In this document: in pieces, positions 31,601-46,600 of the stretch | How positions within the stretch are numbered: position 1 is the stretch's first letter | Layout of the letters: each line of letters starts with the position of its first letter | Source: Zingiber officinale | Taxonomy: Eukaryota; Streptophyta; Magnoliopsida; Zingiberales; Zingiberaceae | Direction of reading: 5' to 3' | DNA length: 64,000 bases | Assembly (NCBI RefSeq): GCF_018446385.1 | Contig: NC_056004.1 | Span: 54,006,523 to 54,070,522, forward strand | Made by a program: the position numbers and the translations under genes | Notes under the pieces: generated by a model | What the model was told of the DNA's origin: nothing | What the model saw: only the letters and a program-made list of their open reading frames with translations | Databases searched by the model: none

Positions 31601-34600
31601 GTTGATATTGAGTTGGAGGCTTGAATCCTGGTCCAAATTGACCCATTGCCTCCATTAGTTGTTTGAAGCTATCATTATCAACAGCATTGAATGAGATTCC
31701 ATTTTCATAAACCCATTTCCCAACATATTGTTGAACTTGTAAGTTCTCTATTTGAAAAGAGCCTCATTTATATTTTTTTGGCGAAACACTTTACTTCCAT
31801 TGGAGCTTGCATTTTCTGGAGCAATTGCCGATGCATATCTATCCATGGGGCCAAGTGGAAGAGGTTTTTTAATTCCATCCATCCCTTCAATTTCAAGACC
31901 TTCTTCTTCGTCTAGAGAAATAACCACCTATGCTCTACAACTTTGTTCTTCCATTATTTTGTTATTCTTTCTGTTCCTCCCTTCTAAAATAGTCTGTTTG
32001 CACTTATTTTTGTCTGCTTGAGATGCTTTTTGACAACCAGATACATTTCCAGGTATATTTCCAATGTACTCCTTTATCTTATACACTCTCCTTAACATTG
32101 CTTTTCCACGTAACTTACATTTAATTTTGTCGAGGTTCTTAGGATCAATCAATATCCCAAACTCCCATCCGATGTCATTTGACTTTCTTCTAAGAATCCC
32201 GGATTTGGGTTGAGTGACAAATGCTGTCGAAGATGAATTGCTTGCCATTGATAACAGATAATTTGAAAAAATTATATATAACAAGATATAACATGATAAT
32301 AAAATTTAATTATACCATGCAGGCATACAATACAAAATAATGAAATATAACATTAAGTCATTAACAAGTCTGAAAATATTTTTATATATATCTTAATCTA
32401 ATTAATAAAATTTATTAGATATTTGGTTAAATAAATTAAATTTTAAATATATTTTTTATATTTTTAAATCTGTTTTATACTTTTATATATAAATTAATAA
32501 TATTTATTGGAATTTTTAAAATTTTAATTTAATTTTTCATATTTTTAAAACTGATTTATATAAAATTAATAATATTTATTAGAATTTTTAAAATTTTAAT
32601 ATAATTTTAATATTTATAAATCCGATTAATATAAATTAATAATATATAAAATTTATAAATATGATTTATATAAATTAATAATATGTATTATATTTTTTTT
32701 AAATTTTAAATATTTTTTATATTTTTAAATCTGATAAATGATAATATTTATTATAATTTTTTAAATCTGTTAATATATAAATTAATATTTAATATTATTT
32801 ATTTTAAAAAATTTAATATATTATTTATATATTTAAATCTGATTATATAAATTATAAAATTAATAATGGTTATTTGAATTTTATATATTTAAATTTGTTT
32901 TATATAAATTAATAATATTTATTATATAAATTTTTTTTTTAAATATATTTAATTGGGGTCGTAATTTTATTAGGCTTTATGAATCAACCCTATTATTGAA
33001 ATTATCCTCCTTAGGAATTGTTTTAATTTATTAAATCTAAAAAAATAAAAAAAAGAAGAAAACGCCGTCTCTCTGTCGTGACTCGCGCGACTGCGCGGAT
33101 TCCACCGGCGCCGCCAGAAGCTTCGTTGGACGAGTCCGGTGCATCCGGCGAAGTCCAGCGTTGCTTCCAGCGCCGCCGGTAGCGTCGCGCAAAGCTTTTG
33201 GCGTAGCTAGAGGCATCGCGACTCTACCGGCGTTGCTCGAAGCAACGCCGGACGCGTACAGCGCGTCCGTCGACGCTTCAGGCGGCGCCCTGCGATGCGT
33301 CCGGCGTTGCTGCGACGAAGAATCGAGAAACAAAAAATATAAATTAACAGAAACAAAAAAAAAAACTTATCGGAAGTCGCGATCGGAGAAGACGAAGAGT
33401 TGGCGAAGAGTCGGCGATGAAAGAAACGAAATGCCTCGGGCCCTCGGCAAATATCTAAAAATCGATTTTATATGCCTAAAATACCTAGCCCGTCGAGCCC
33501 GCCGAGCCCGCCGAGTCCGCCGAAGTCCGCCGAAGCCTGCTGAGGACCACCGAGGAACGCCTAGGCGGTCCAGCCGCCTAGGTCTTCTGCCTCACTGGTT
33601 TCCGGCGCGGCCTGCCGCCGCACAACGCCTAGGTGGGCCGCCTAGGGCGAGATTTCGAACACTATTCCTAGCTTAGATATAATACTTTAAAATATTGAAC
33701 TACTTAATCCTTTAGTAAGAATATCTACAAAAGAAAAAAAAAGAATTTCTACAAGTTGCCTAGATATATAAGGGGTATAAATAATCTGCTCTCTAGCTTC
33801 GCTTTGACAAAGTGTCTCTTTCGATTGATCTTGTTGTACTTGGACCGAATTGTGAGCTATGCTAATCACAAACTTATTATTACAATAGTCTCATTGGGTC
33901 ATCCCATTTGATCTTTAAATATTCTAAGATGATTTTTAACCAAAGTAGCTTACACACACTTTAAGCTATTACTCGGAATTCTGCCTCTACACTAGATTGC
34001 ACTATCAGATATTGTTTCTTGCTCCATGTCACGAGGTTAATTCTAAGAAAGGTTACCTTATGTCAACCATTGCAACTGTTGACCTAGTATAATCAACAAT
34101 TCATCCATATATGCCTTCAACACTAAACTTCCATTTCTTGGAAACAAAATACCCCTTCTTTGAGATACTGTAATACTTGATGAGTTGCTTTCAAATGAAT
34201 TTTTTTTGCATTATGCATGAATTAAGTAACCACTTTGTATGCTATGTTTAGTTGTGTATGAGGTGTATGAGGCAGATAAATAAATAAGTCTTCTTATGAG
34301 ACATTGATGCATTTCCTTATCTAGGTATTGGGGTATATTGGAGCATATGATGGCTTGCAATGTTGTCTTGCTTGTTTCTTTAAGGAGAGCTTGTTCAGAG
34401 TGAGCCATCTAAAAAATGTCATCCTTCCTAATACTTTGATTTTAAACTCCTTCACCAAACACTAAATTGTCTCTCCTTATAATCATTACTATTATATCAT
34501 TAACATGTACTAAGAGCGTGACCTTTGTGATTCTCCCTACATTAAGAGCGTTGTGACTCCCCTCGAAGAAGATTGATCAATAAACAATGCAATCCCCTTG

Positions 34601-37600
34601 CTTTGTTTATACTGCTATGGCAATTATAATTCTCATAAATATACCAAACTATGCTCATGGTGATTGCTTAAGTCCATATAAGATTTTTTTTCAATTTACA
34701 TACAATATGAGCATCCAAATTATTTCCTTATCTCAGTGAGACCTTCATATAAATTTCTCGCTCTCTGTGCAAAAATACATTCTTGACATTAAATTATTAT
34801 TATAACTCCCAACTATAATTAGATGCAAAGATTGTATAATTCCTTCCGTTTTCATTTTTACAATTGGAGCAGAAGTTTCTAGATAATGAGTCATAGGTTT
34901 GAGTATAGCCCTTAGCTACTAGGATTGCCTTATATCTTTCTTTCTATTGATTTATTCACTTTATATTTCACTGTATAGAAGGGGCGTCTTGGCGTAACGG
35001 TAAAGTTGTTGCCATGTGACCAAAAGGTCACGAGTTCGAATCCTGGAAACAACCTCTTGCAAAAAGCAGGGTAAGACTGCGTATAATGAATTTTTCCCCG
35101 GGACCGCGCATGGCGGGAGCTTTGTGCATCGGGCTGCCTTTTTTTTTTTATATTTCACTGGATAGACCCATTTACATTTTTTTTCTTCTTATTGGCAACT
35201 TCACCAATTCCCACGTTTGGTTATTCTCTAATGCATTTATTTCTTCATTCATGGTTTGTTTTATTTCAAATTGAATAATGTCTAAGATATGGTGGTAGAG
35301 ATGATAATGGTGGTTAAACAAGAATACTTTATGTGATGATGAAAGATGTTCAAAAGATACGGAGTTCCTAAGAGGATATAAAGGTTATTTTGTATGTTCT
35401 CTACTTCCTTTCCTAACAACATTGAGAAGGCTTAGGTCCTCATCACCTATATGTGATTCAGTTTTAACTTCTAATGAAGAATTATAAATTGTTATCTCAT
35501 TTTCAGGATTTGGCATAGATTCTTGACTTGCATTAGTTTAGGGACAAATATCTTCTTCCGTAAATATGCCTTGTCAAGTGATTCTCAATGATAGAGTTGA
35601 GATTTTGATGCACAGGCTAGACATAGGATTTGGCATAGATTCGGACGCAATTTTATGTAGATTCAGACACATGATTTAGTATGGGCTCATTGCGAGTAAT
35701 GACGGATCTAGTATGGGCTCATTGCGAGTAATGACGGATCGAGTAAGAATTTTTTGTCCTTATCTTCTAATATGGAATTCTCCTCTTAAACATAAGGTGT
35801 GGTGAAGTAGACATTTGTTCATTGAAGTAGTAATCTATGCCAACACATATAACCTTTTTTAATGGAGGATAATTTTTACTCTTTCTGAATCGAGGAATAA
35901 CGTACAAATATACTTTTTAATGCTCTTAGGTCTAACTCCCCTCTAATTTTGATTATGCACATGAACAAATGATAAACACTCAAATATTGTAGGGATAAAA
36001 TTATTTGTAGCCTATATGTTTGGATAAAATGGTTGAGAGTGTTTCCATTAGACTCTTAAACCCTAAGATTTTAAAAGGTAAATGATTTTTTGAAGATTTT
36101 AAAAAAATTGCTTCCCCAAAATGATTTAGCCACATTTTTTTTTTTTGAAATAAAAGGGCTTGGGTTAACAGTAGGAGATGATAAATTTTCTTTTCTTTGA
36201 TTTCGTTTTGTTGAAGAGGAAGATAAAAAAAATTTGATTAGCAATAATAAAATAAAATAAAATTTATTTAAATATAAACGATATAGTCGGGGATAGAGCC
36301 TAATAACGTAGAATGATCCATATAGCCGACCTCACCTAGTGGATAAAGTTTGGTTGTTGTTAATTCTGTTTTATTGTGGTGTACTGACACAAGATGACTC
36401 ATATATCATCCCTTCTTTTTGAAATAAAGAGTTAGGATTTGATTGAATTAATCCCTATCATATTCTAACCTTGATATTAACCCCCAGTTAATTTTTAATC
36501 ATGGAACAAAAAATTGGGAGGACATATTGACATCAGAAGTAAAAAAGAAAATACTACTACAATCATTAATGAAGACAAACTATTTTGCCCCAGAAACATT
36601 AGTAGTAGAAGGATCTCAAATATCATTGTCAATGGGCTAAAAAAAAGCTGTTTTTACTACTTAATGGAAAAGACGTACATTTGTGATTAACAAGTTTTCA
36701 TACTATGCAATGGAAACTCTCAATATATATACTTTGGAGTAAAGATGGAAAAAGAATATTTATTGTTTCTGAATGATGGATGTCCTATTGGTGGTGGTGA
36801 AACCAAATCTTATTATTATTATTAGACAAACAAAGTTCTAAAACGAAAGAGTAAGATAACTTGTTTTTGGTAATATTTGATTGATTCAAGGTTCAAGATA
36901 GTAAAGTGTATTCTATCTTTAGCATGTCCAATCATCTCCTTGAATCCTTGTCCTGACATACACAATAACTATGATAAAAATCACATTGCAACATAAATCT
37001 TGAGTTAGCTTTTGGATAAGGATAAGGTTTATAAGAATATTTTTAAGATTAATGGACTCCTACACCTACTTCTACAGTTAAAGAACCATTAGCTATGACT
37101 ATTTTCCTATCACTGGACATAGGGAATACATGGAAAAAAACACATGGTGAATAGGTCATACAATCAGTAGCTCCTGAATCCATGATCCAAAACTCGAAAA
37201 AGGTTGTACCCAAGACATTTAATCCAATAGAGGATGGAAACATACCTAAGTACACTAATGAAATAGTACATGAAGGCTTGTTAAAGTTACCAATAAAGGA
37301 TCTTAGTCGCTCTACCTCTTCTTGGTTATGCCCACCTGATTCCTTTGGTACTGCTTCACCATATCCACTTGGCCATTGATCTTTTATTTGTGTGTTCTCT
37401 TTCTTGTCCCACTCTTGGCTGGGCGGTTTGCCATGAAGCTTCTAACACCCCTTACGAGTATGCGTGACTTTCATGGTTTAGGAGCCTTTGGTTGTCCGAG
37501 TTTTCTACTTTCAGTAAATAATACTTTTTCTGAATTTGTGGTTGAATTATTGCCACCACTAGCTACCTAGCAGCGCTTTTTATGCTTTGTGATTGGAGTA

Positions 37601-40600
37601 TAAGTCCTCTTTTGCTCTCCTCCCCTTGAACCAGTATTACCACAAATTAACGCATGGAAGTTCTTGCTTATCAACAACTTGGATTCCCACTTGATTAAAT
37701 TTTGAATCAAGTTTTACAAGAAAATCATAAATTCAATCTTGGTCAATGAAGTTCTTTAGAACAACATTTTCAAAACATTTGATTTTGATAACCTTTCAAT
37801 GATCTAGTTATTGCCATTAGTTTATTACCTTGTTTAGCAGTCTTGTTTTTACTTAAGTGTATCTCTTTCTTTTGAATATGTTTGTCCCAGTATTGTAAAT
37901 GGAGGTAGACGGTGGTAGTGAGTAATTGCCTACTACCTCTTCCTAGGCGTGCCTAAGCAGTTAAATTTTTTTTTACTATTTTTATACATAATTAAATAAT
38001 ATATCAACTAAAGGATAAAAAATTAAATAAATGATAAAAAATTTAAAAAAATTACTATAAAATATATTAACTAAAAATGAAAAGTTAATATATATATTTT
38101 TAAAAAATAAATAATAATATTATTTAAATATATATTAAATTAATAGGATAATTTCATTGCACTTTAATTAAACCTATTTATGATTACAATTATTAATCTA
38201 AAGTTTCAATTAAATCCTAAGTTAAAAAAAACATATTTTATTCGGCGATCGATTTTGGTATTTCGGTTTTGGACGCGTCGCCTGACGCGATGCGTCTGAA
38301 CGCATCGCTCGACGCGACGTGTCTGAACGTGTCGCCTAAGCCTGACGACGAGATCAAACTTGTCACCGGGGCTTGGCGACGGGTCCGAACCCATCGTGCG
38401 TGCTCGGATGCGTCACCCGAGTTTGAATCGGAAACACTACCGTCGTCAAAACATAAGGCGGTGCGATTGAGCTCCACCTCCCTAGGCAGCACCTAGACGG
38501 CCGCCTCGATGCCACTTAGAACACTAGTTTGTCCTAAATGTGGTTTGCATTAGTCCAGAACATACACGTGTCACTATTCTCACGAACCATTGAATTCCAT
38601 AACCATACTATAATAATTGAATCTTCTTCATTCCATGCTCAAACTAGGATATCCAAGTTTTGACCTTATACCCATAAGATGACTTAGCTTTTGCTTTCCT
38701 CTAAGCATAGTATGAACAAGTTGGGACCACTTAAGATAGATTTTTTCCATTCAATTTTGTAGGCAATCTAGATATTTTACAATTCTCCGTATTGGTGAGA
38801 TTGAATGATCTCTTCTTACTGTATTGTAACATATGTTTGTACAACTTTTAACATTTTTATAAATCATAACATGCAGAAAAAACTGCTGGGAAACAAGGAA
38901 AATTGGCAATAAGGTGGAGCAACAAAGATAAACTATCAATGATTGAGATTCGGGAATGAAATTCAACTATGAAAGTTGGTAAAAGGAACATGAGTAATAT
39001 TCTATTTTGTCTTTAGAAAACAAAGCAAACAAAAAAACAGAAAACATTGATGAAGGTGATGAAGGTTGGAAGAAGGGAATCTAAAACTGAGCCTAACACT
39101 TTGATATCGTGTTGGAAATTGGAAATTTTATTAACTCAAAGTTATAACGAACCAGTCATGGTCGGTCCAAGCCCGAATAAAGGAGGAGGGTTGCGTTAGG
39201 TTACCAACTAGTGTTAAAACTATGACAAATGTTCAATGAATAAATTCATTAAACTATTGTGCTAATGCTAAGTTGTTTCCGGAAGGAACACGTTACAGGG
39301 TCCGACTGTAATGTTTCAGTAAAGACCGCTACATCTCCAGAACTTGAGTGTAGTGCTAAAGATGCAAGAGTTTACTTTGCATAATCTGACTGTAACGTAT
39401 CGCCAAGGACCACTATATCTTCATGAGAACTTGGGTGTAGTGTTAAATAGACAAGAGTTCTCACACATAGGTTGGATAAGAACAAATATGATAGGAAAAT
39501 TAATAGTTTAAAATTTAGAACATGGAATATAAGATCCTCATTGGTACATTAATGGAGGAAGTAGATACGATGATTAGGAGAAGAATTAGTATTTTGTGTG
39601 TACTAGAGACAAAATGGGCGAGAAGACAAAGATGATGAAGAACTCGAGTTTTAAATTATGGTATACGGGAAAGAGTAAAGCAAGAACTGGAGTGAGTATT
39701 ATTGTAGATAGTTTGTTAAAGGATGAAGTTATAGGAGTAGTTAGAAAAGGAGAGAAAATTATAGCTCTTAAGATAATAGTGACGAAAGAAACTATGAACA
39801 TAATTAATGTATATGCACCACAAGTAAGATTAGATGAAACTACCAAATCAAGATTTTGAGGCGACTTAGATAAAGTATTACAAAAATATTCCGCCACGTG
39901 AAATGATTTTAATAGGAGATAATCTAAATGAGCATATCAAGATGAAAAATAAGAAATATGAAAGGGTGCATGGGGTTATGGGTTTGGAACGAGAAATGAA
40001 GAAGGGAAAATTATATTACATTTTGCGATAGTATATGACCTTCTATTAGCTAATATGTTTTTTAAGAAAATAAAAGAACACTTAGTCACATTCAAAAGTA
40101 GAAATAATAAATCACAAATTGAATTTCTTATGGTTTAGTAAAAAAGATAGAAAGATTTATAAAGATTGCAAGGTTAGGAGAAAGCTTAACTACCCTACAT
40201 AAGTTAGTAGTGTTGGATATACTCCTCAAGCATAGTATTAATAGAAAGAAAATATATACGACTTTTATAATTAATTAATGGAAGCTAAAAGATTGGAAGC
40301 AAAATATATTTAATGATAAGGTAGAAGTACAAGCATTAGGTGAAATATTCCGTGATTCTAATACGACATGAGATAAGATAGTATCAAAGTTGAAAATAGT
40401 AGATAAAAGTGTACTTGGTTAGTCAAAGGGATATGCACCACTAAGTAAGGAATCTTGGTGGTAGAATGAGAAAATGTAAGAGAAAGTGAAGGAAAAACGA
40501 ATAGCTTATAAGAAATTATATATTTGTAAGAATAAGGAAAAATAAAAAAAATATACAATAGCCAAGAAAGAGGCTAAAAAAGTAGTGAATGGAGCAAAAA

Positions 40601-43600
40601 TGAAACTTTTAGATGATTATATCAAAAGAAGGGGAAAGAAATATTTATAGAATATGTAGTGAGAAAAAGGAAGACAAGAGATCTTATCCAAATAAAATAT
40701 ATTAAAGATAAATGTAATATGGTACTAGTAAACGATGGAGAAATAAAACAGCGGTGGAAGAGGTATTTTCATCAACTTTTTAATAAAGGTTTACATGACC
40801 AACTTAACTTAGGTAATTTAAGTAGGTCAAATGAATATAGAAATTAAAATTTTTATTGTGGAATTCAAACTTCAGAAGTAGTATAAGCTTAAATGGGATG
40901 CACAATGGAAAAGCCATTGGGCTAGATGGTATTCCGATAGAGATATGGAAGTGCCTAGAGAAAAAAAGTATTGAATGACTTATAAAATTATTTAACATGA
41001 TATTGAAAATGAAAAAAATGTCAGATCAATGAAGGGTAAGTATTCTAGTTCCTTTATATAAGAACAAGAGGGACGTACAAAATTGTGTAAACTATAGGAG
41101 TATTAAACTAATGAGTCATACCATGAAACTTTAGAAAAAAGTAATAGAAAAAAGATTAAGGAGATCACGATGACCGAAAATCAATTTGAGTTCATGCTTG
41201 GAAGGTCGACATTGGAAGCTATACATCTAATTGAAAAATATCAGGAGAAAAACAGGATCTACACATGATATTCATTAACATAGAAAAAACTTATGATAGA
41301 ATTCTAAAAGAAATTATATAGAGAATTCTAGAAAAGAGAGATGTTAGCATAACATATATTGGACTAATTAAGGATATGTACAAGGATGTTACGACCAGAG
41401 TAAATACTTCAGGCGGAGTAACTGAATCATTTCCAATAAAGATAGAGTTATATAAAGGATCAACTCTTACTCCGTATCTTTTTATACTAATTATGGACGA
41501 ACTTACTGCACACATTCAAGATAAGTACCGTGGTACATGTTTGCAGATGATATTGTTTTGGTAGATGAAATACGTGATAGAGTACACGCTAAACTAGAAT
41601 CTTGGCGAGAAATACTAGAAGAGAAATATTTTAGACTTAATGGAATAAAGACAGAATATATAAAATTTAAGTTTAGCAATATTAGATGTAATGAGATAAT
41701 TGTTAAGATAGGAGATGACGAGTTACTTGGAACCGAGAGCTTTAGATATTTATGATCATTTTTGTAAAATGATGGAGAGATTGAGAGAGATGTCTTACAT
41801 ATAATACAAGCAGGATAGTTAAAGTAGAAGTGAGCGTCAGATGTTTTTTTGTGACCGTAAAGTACCTTTAAAACTTAAAAGAAAATTCTATAAAGCTGCA
41901 GTTAGACCTGCTATGCTATTTGGACCTGAATGTTGGGTTATGACTCGAGCACATGAGCAGAAGATGAGAGTTATAGAGATGAGGATGTTAAGGTGGATGT
42001 GTGGACATACGAGGATGTATAGAATAAGAAATGAGAGCATTAGAGAGTCAGAATTGCATATATTGAGGGAAAACTTCGAGAGACACGTCTAAGATAGTAT
42101 GAACATGTACTTAGACGATCAATAAATGGTCCAATTCTGCGATGTGAAACGAAAAAGGATAACAAAAAAAAAACTTGATTAGCAATAATAAAACAAGATA
42201 AAATTTATTTAACTATAGACGATGAAAAAAGATAGAGCTAAATGTTGTAAAATGATTCATATAGCCGACCTCATCTAGTGGGATAAAACTTGATTGTTGT
42301 TGTAAATCTCATCTAATTCACACTATTTTGTCCCCTTTCATGGATTCATAATCTATTTTTTTCTTAATAAAATAACACACAATTTTTTAACAAGAAACCT
42401 TAATTACCCTACTAAATCGAAGACTTTTCTAGAAAACTACCCAGCATGTTTTTTATAAATTAATTATACTATCATATCCCATAATTTACATAACCATGTT
42501 CCTATTAATTATGAAATATATTTAGCATAATTTCTAGGGATATTATCTTTCTACAAAAATTAATTGTCATCCTTATAAGTTGAGTTTCATTTGGTTTAGC
42601 CCAATGTTTTGAGTGTTTAATTTCTTATTGTTACTTACTTTGTATGCTTAGTGAAAAAGAACCCCACCCATGCCGGTCCCAAAAAGAGCGAGGGTTGCCC
42701 ACCAACAAGGTCTTTTAGGCAAATATTTGAATGAATTTATCAAATTATTGTGCTAATGCTAGGTTGTTTCCGGAAGAAACACGTTGTAGGGTCTGATTAT
42801 AACGTCTCGACAAGGACTGTTACATTTCCATGAGAATTCAGGTGTAGTGTTGAATATGCAAGAGTTTAAGTTGCAAAGGTCCGATTGGAGTGTACGGACC
42901 GCTACATCTCCATGAGAATTTGAGTGTAGTATTAAATATATAAGAGTTCTTACAACATAAGTTAGCTAAGAATAAATATTATGAGAAAACTAGTTGTCTA
43001 AGATTTGGAATATGAAATCTAGGAACGCTCACTAGTAAAGCGATGAAGAGAGTAGATACGATGATTAAGAGAAGAATTAATATTTTTTGTGTATAAGAGA
43101 CAAAATAGGTAGGAGAGAAGATAAAGATATAGAAAATTCAAGATTTAAGTTATGGTTCATAGGAAGAAGTAAAATAAGAAATGTAGTAGATATTGTTGAT
43201 AGTTTGCTAAAGGATGATGTAGTAATGAGTAATTAGAAAAGAGGGGTAAGATTATAGCTCTTAAGATAGTGGTGGTGGAAAGAACTATTAATGTAATTAA
43301 TATATATGCACTTCAAGTAGAATTAGATGAAAACACTGAATTTAAGTTTTGGACTTAGATAAGATATTATAAAATATTCTGCCAAACAAAATAATTTTAA
43401 TAGGAGATTTAAATCGACATGTCAGAGTGAAAAATGAGGAGTATGTTAGGGTGTATGGGGGTTATAAGTTTGGAACAAGAAATGAAGAAGGGAAAATTAT
43501 ATTAGATATGACTATTAACCTTATATTAACAAATACGTTTTTTTTAAAAAAAGAGAAGAACACTTTGATCACGTTCAAAATTGAAAGTAATAAGTTATAA

Positions 43601-46600
43601 ATTAACTTTCTTTGGTTAGGAAAGGGTAAAATATATGTAAAGATTGTAAGACCATCCTTGGATAAAACTTAACTACTCAACATACATTAGTAGTGTTGAA
43701 TATGATGTCAAGCATAGTATTAATAGAAGAAAAATGTGCACGACTCCTAAAATTAAATGGGGAATGTTTAAGTATGAAAAATAAAACATATTTAAGTAGG
43801 GGTAGGAGAATAAGTTTTAGGAGAAATACACGAGGACTCAAATATGACATTGGACAAGATGACATTAAAGTTGAAAATAATTGTTAAGAGTGTACTCAGT
43901 GAGTGGTCGTGCATCACAAAGAATTTCGGTAGTGAAATGAGAAAGTAGGGGAAAAAGTGAAGGAAAAATGATCAACCTATAAGGTATTATACACTTATAA
44001 AAACGAGACAAATTTTAAAAAAAATATACACTAGCCAATAAAAAGACCAACACAACAGTGAATGAAGCAAAAATGAAACCTATGAACACTTATATCGAAA
44101 ATTGAATGCAAAAGAAGGAGAAAAGAATATAAAATAACTAAAGCGAGAGAGAGGAAGATAAGATATCTTATCCAAATGATGAGGAAATAAAAGAGCTATG
44201 AAATTGATATTTTCATCAATTTTTTAACGAAGGTTTATGTGAACAACTTAACTTAGATAATATAAGTAGGTCAAATGAGTATAGAAATTTAAATTTTTAT
44301 CGTAGAATTCAAACTTCAGAAGTAGAACAAGTTTTGAAAGAGATGCAAAATGGAAAAGTAGTTGGACTTGATGATATTTCGATGGAGGTATGAAAGTGTC
44401 TAAACAATAAGGTATTGAATGACTTATAAAGTTATTCAATTTGATATTAAAAATCAAAAAATTGTCTGATTAAAGGAACAAAGGAGATTTATAAAATTGT
44501 GCAAATTATAGGAGCATTACACTAATGAGTCATATGAAATTTTAGAAAAAAGTAATATAAAAAATCCTAAGGAAGGGGAGACCAAGGTGATTGAAAATCC
44601 AAGACTAAGGAATAGAAGCAAAAGCAAAACTTATATATGATATTCATTGACCTAGAAAAAACTTATGATAAAGTTCAAGGAAAATTATATGGAGAATTCT
44701 AGAAAAGAAAGGTGTTAGCATAACATGTATTGAATTACTTAAAGATATGTATGAGGATGTAACGATAAGAGTGAAGACTTTAGGCGGATTAACCGAAGCG
44801 TTTCTTATAAGAATAGAGTTACATTAAGAATTAGATCTAAGTCCTTATCTTTTTATATTAATCATGGACGAACTCACTAGACACATGCATGATATAGTGC
44901 CGTGGTGCTTGTTGTTTGCAGATGATATTGTTTTTGTAGATAAGACATGTGTAGGAGTAAATGCTAAACTTGAATTACGACGGGAAATGCTAGAAGTGAA
45001 GGCTTTAGGTTTAGTAGAGTAAAGATAGAATATATAGAATTTAAGTTTAGTAATATTAAACGTAATGAGATAATTGTTAAAATAAGAAATGATGAGTTAT
45101 GAACTTTAAATATTTAAGATCATTTTTCAAAAGATTAGGGGGATTGGGAGATGCGTTACATAAAATACAAGTAAGATGGTTGAAATGGAGGAGAGCAACA
45201 AATGCTCTTTATGACAAATGTGCATATCAAACGAGGAAGAGGAAGACCAAATAAGTTGATTATTAATAATAAAATAAGCTAAAATTTCAAATGTAAATGA
45301 TGATATAGTAGGGCATAGAGCTCAATGACATAGAAGGATCCTTATAGCCGACCCCATCTAGTGGGATACGGCTTGGTTGTTATTGTTATTGTATAGTAAA
45401 AAAGAAATAATCTGTAGAATCTTTGAAATCTCATTTAGGGTCGGGGCTCCAATTTCTCATTGGACAAGACATATTCGTGCCCTACTAGAGCATGCGAAGG
45501 TGTGGTTCTGAAGGCATCAAGGAGGAGAGGAAGAAAATTAGGAAGATGAAAGGGGGAGAAGAATTTGAAACCATTTACATTCGTTTGAAATTGTAGCCTT
45601 CAATCGCTTTGGGGGAGTGACAACTCGTGTTCATCAATATAGGGTGAGGCAGATCATATTTAGGAAGAAGAGGAGAGTAGGGAACGAGACTTAAAGCTTG
45701 AACATTGTTGGAAATCACTACCCGAAGGAGACCTTGAGCTCCAGTATCACTAGAAATCATTGCCAACCTCGAGCTGTGAAAGAAGAGGTCTTGTGACCTC
45801 AGTAGAAGAAGAGGTCTCACTAATCCAGAGCAACAACAAGCCAAGGTTGTTGGAAATAACTGCTGACCTCAATTGGCGATTTCATTTGAGGTATTGCATT
45901 GCTTGGGAGCCCATGAAGCAACATTCTGGTCTCACAAAGCAGAGATTTTGTTCAAGTCTCTCGAAGTTGGAGTTCTCAATATGGCATTCTATCTCTTGGA
46001 AAGCTTGGTAACTCGCAGTACAATGATTTTTCTCAAGATCTCTTGAAGCTAGGCAGTTTGAAAGCTTATGGAATCACTACCATCATGTGAGGTGCCATTG
46101 GAGTGGGTTTTCTTCTTTCTAGCTTTTCTGTGTGCCGGTCAGAGGATGGAACAAGAAGTTTCACCTGAGCGACGAACATGGAACAAAATTTTAATCCCTG
46201 TATCTATGCTTGTATATAGTTTTCAAAATCAGCTGATCTGAAAATCAGACATTGACCAAATGAAAACTTGTTAGTGTTAGAAAATATTGAATCAAAACTA
46301 CCAGAAAAATAACTCACTCTAGATATCTAGATAGACCAAAATTATCTAGATATTCTATGGGACTTGGCCAATCCCAGTGTATTCTTGTAGTTATCAACCC
46401 ATTTATCATTTGATTCTTAATAAATGCAAACCAGAACATAGAAGAAATAGATAGTTCATATATAATTTGATGGATAATAAAGGAACAAGAGGTGTTATGG
46501 TGTTACCCCACTACCATCACTAAGATGTTAAGGATCACAAGTTTAAGTTAAGATAATTGGATATAAAATTATTGTATTAAAATTGGTTTCAAGAAATGAG

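Larger units (their letters stand above)
29403..39140 (-). mobile_element. Ty1/copia fossil in HIRA intron 5, antisense, with four later insertions
   Basis: Reading the minus strand from the right: a primer-binding-site-like CGATATCAAAG (about 39100), a gag region (about 37400-38900), protease (WIMDSGATD type, about 37160-37190), and the RNase H region (33690-34420; 'ILTKGLSS' at its end). Last comes a purine tract at about 29403-29416, left of the hAT insertion. Integrase and most of RT are not recognisable. It hosts the hAT at 29443-33664, the Au SINE, an RTE tail and the small hAT at 37888-38526. It is broken in many places and is among the oldest elements in the intron. An LTR probably begins at 39111 (TGTTGGAAATTGG); the other LTR is not found. 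Confidence 0.65.

Noticed and set aside
33037-33676. Ala/Arg-rich open frames of 98 and 171 codons
   Set aside because: They are produced by the CpG-rich subterminal repeats of the hAT element.
34980-35060. Genuine tRNA gene
   Set aside because: Boxes A and B are present, but the whole sequence and tail match an Au SINE flanked by a target duplication.
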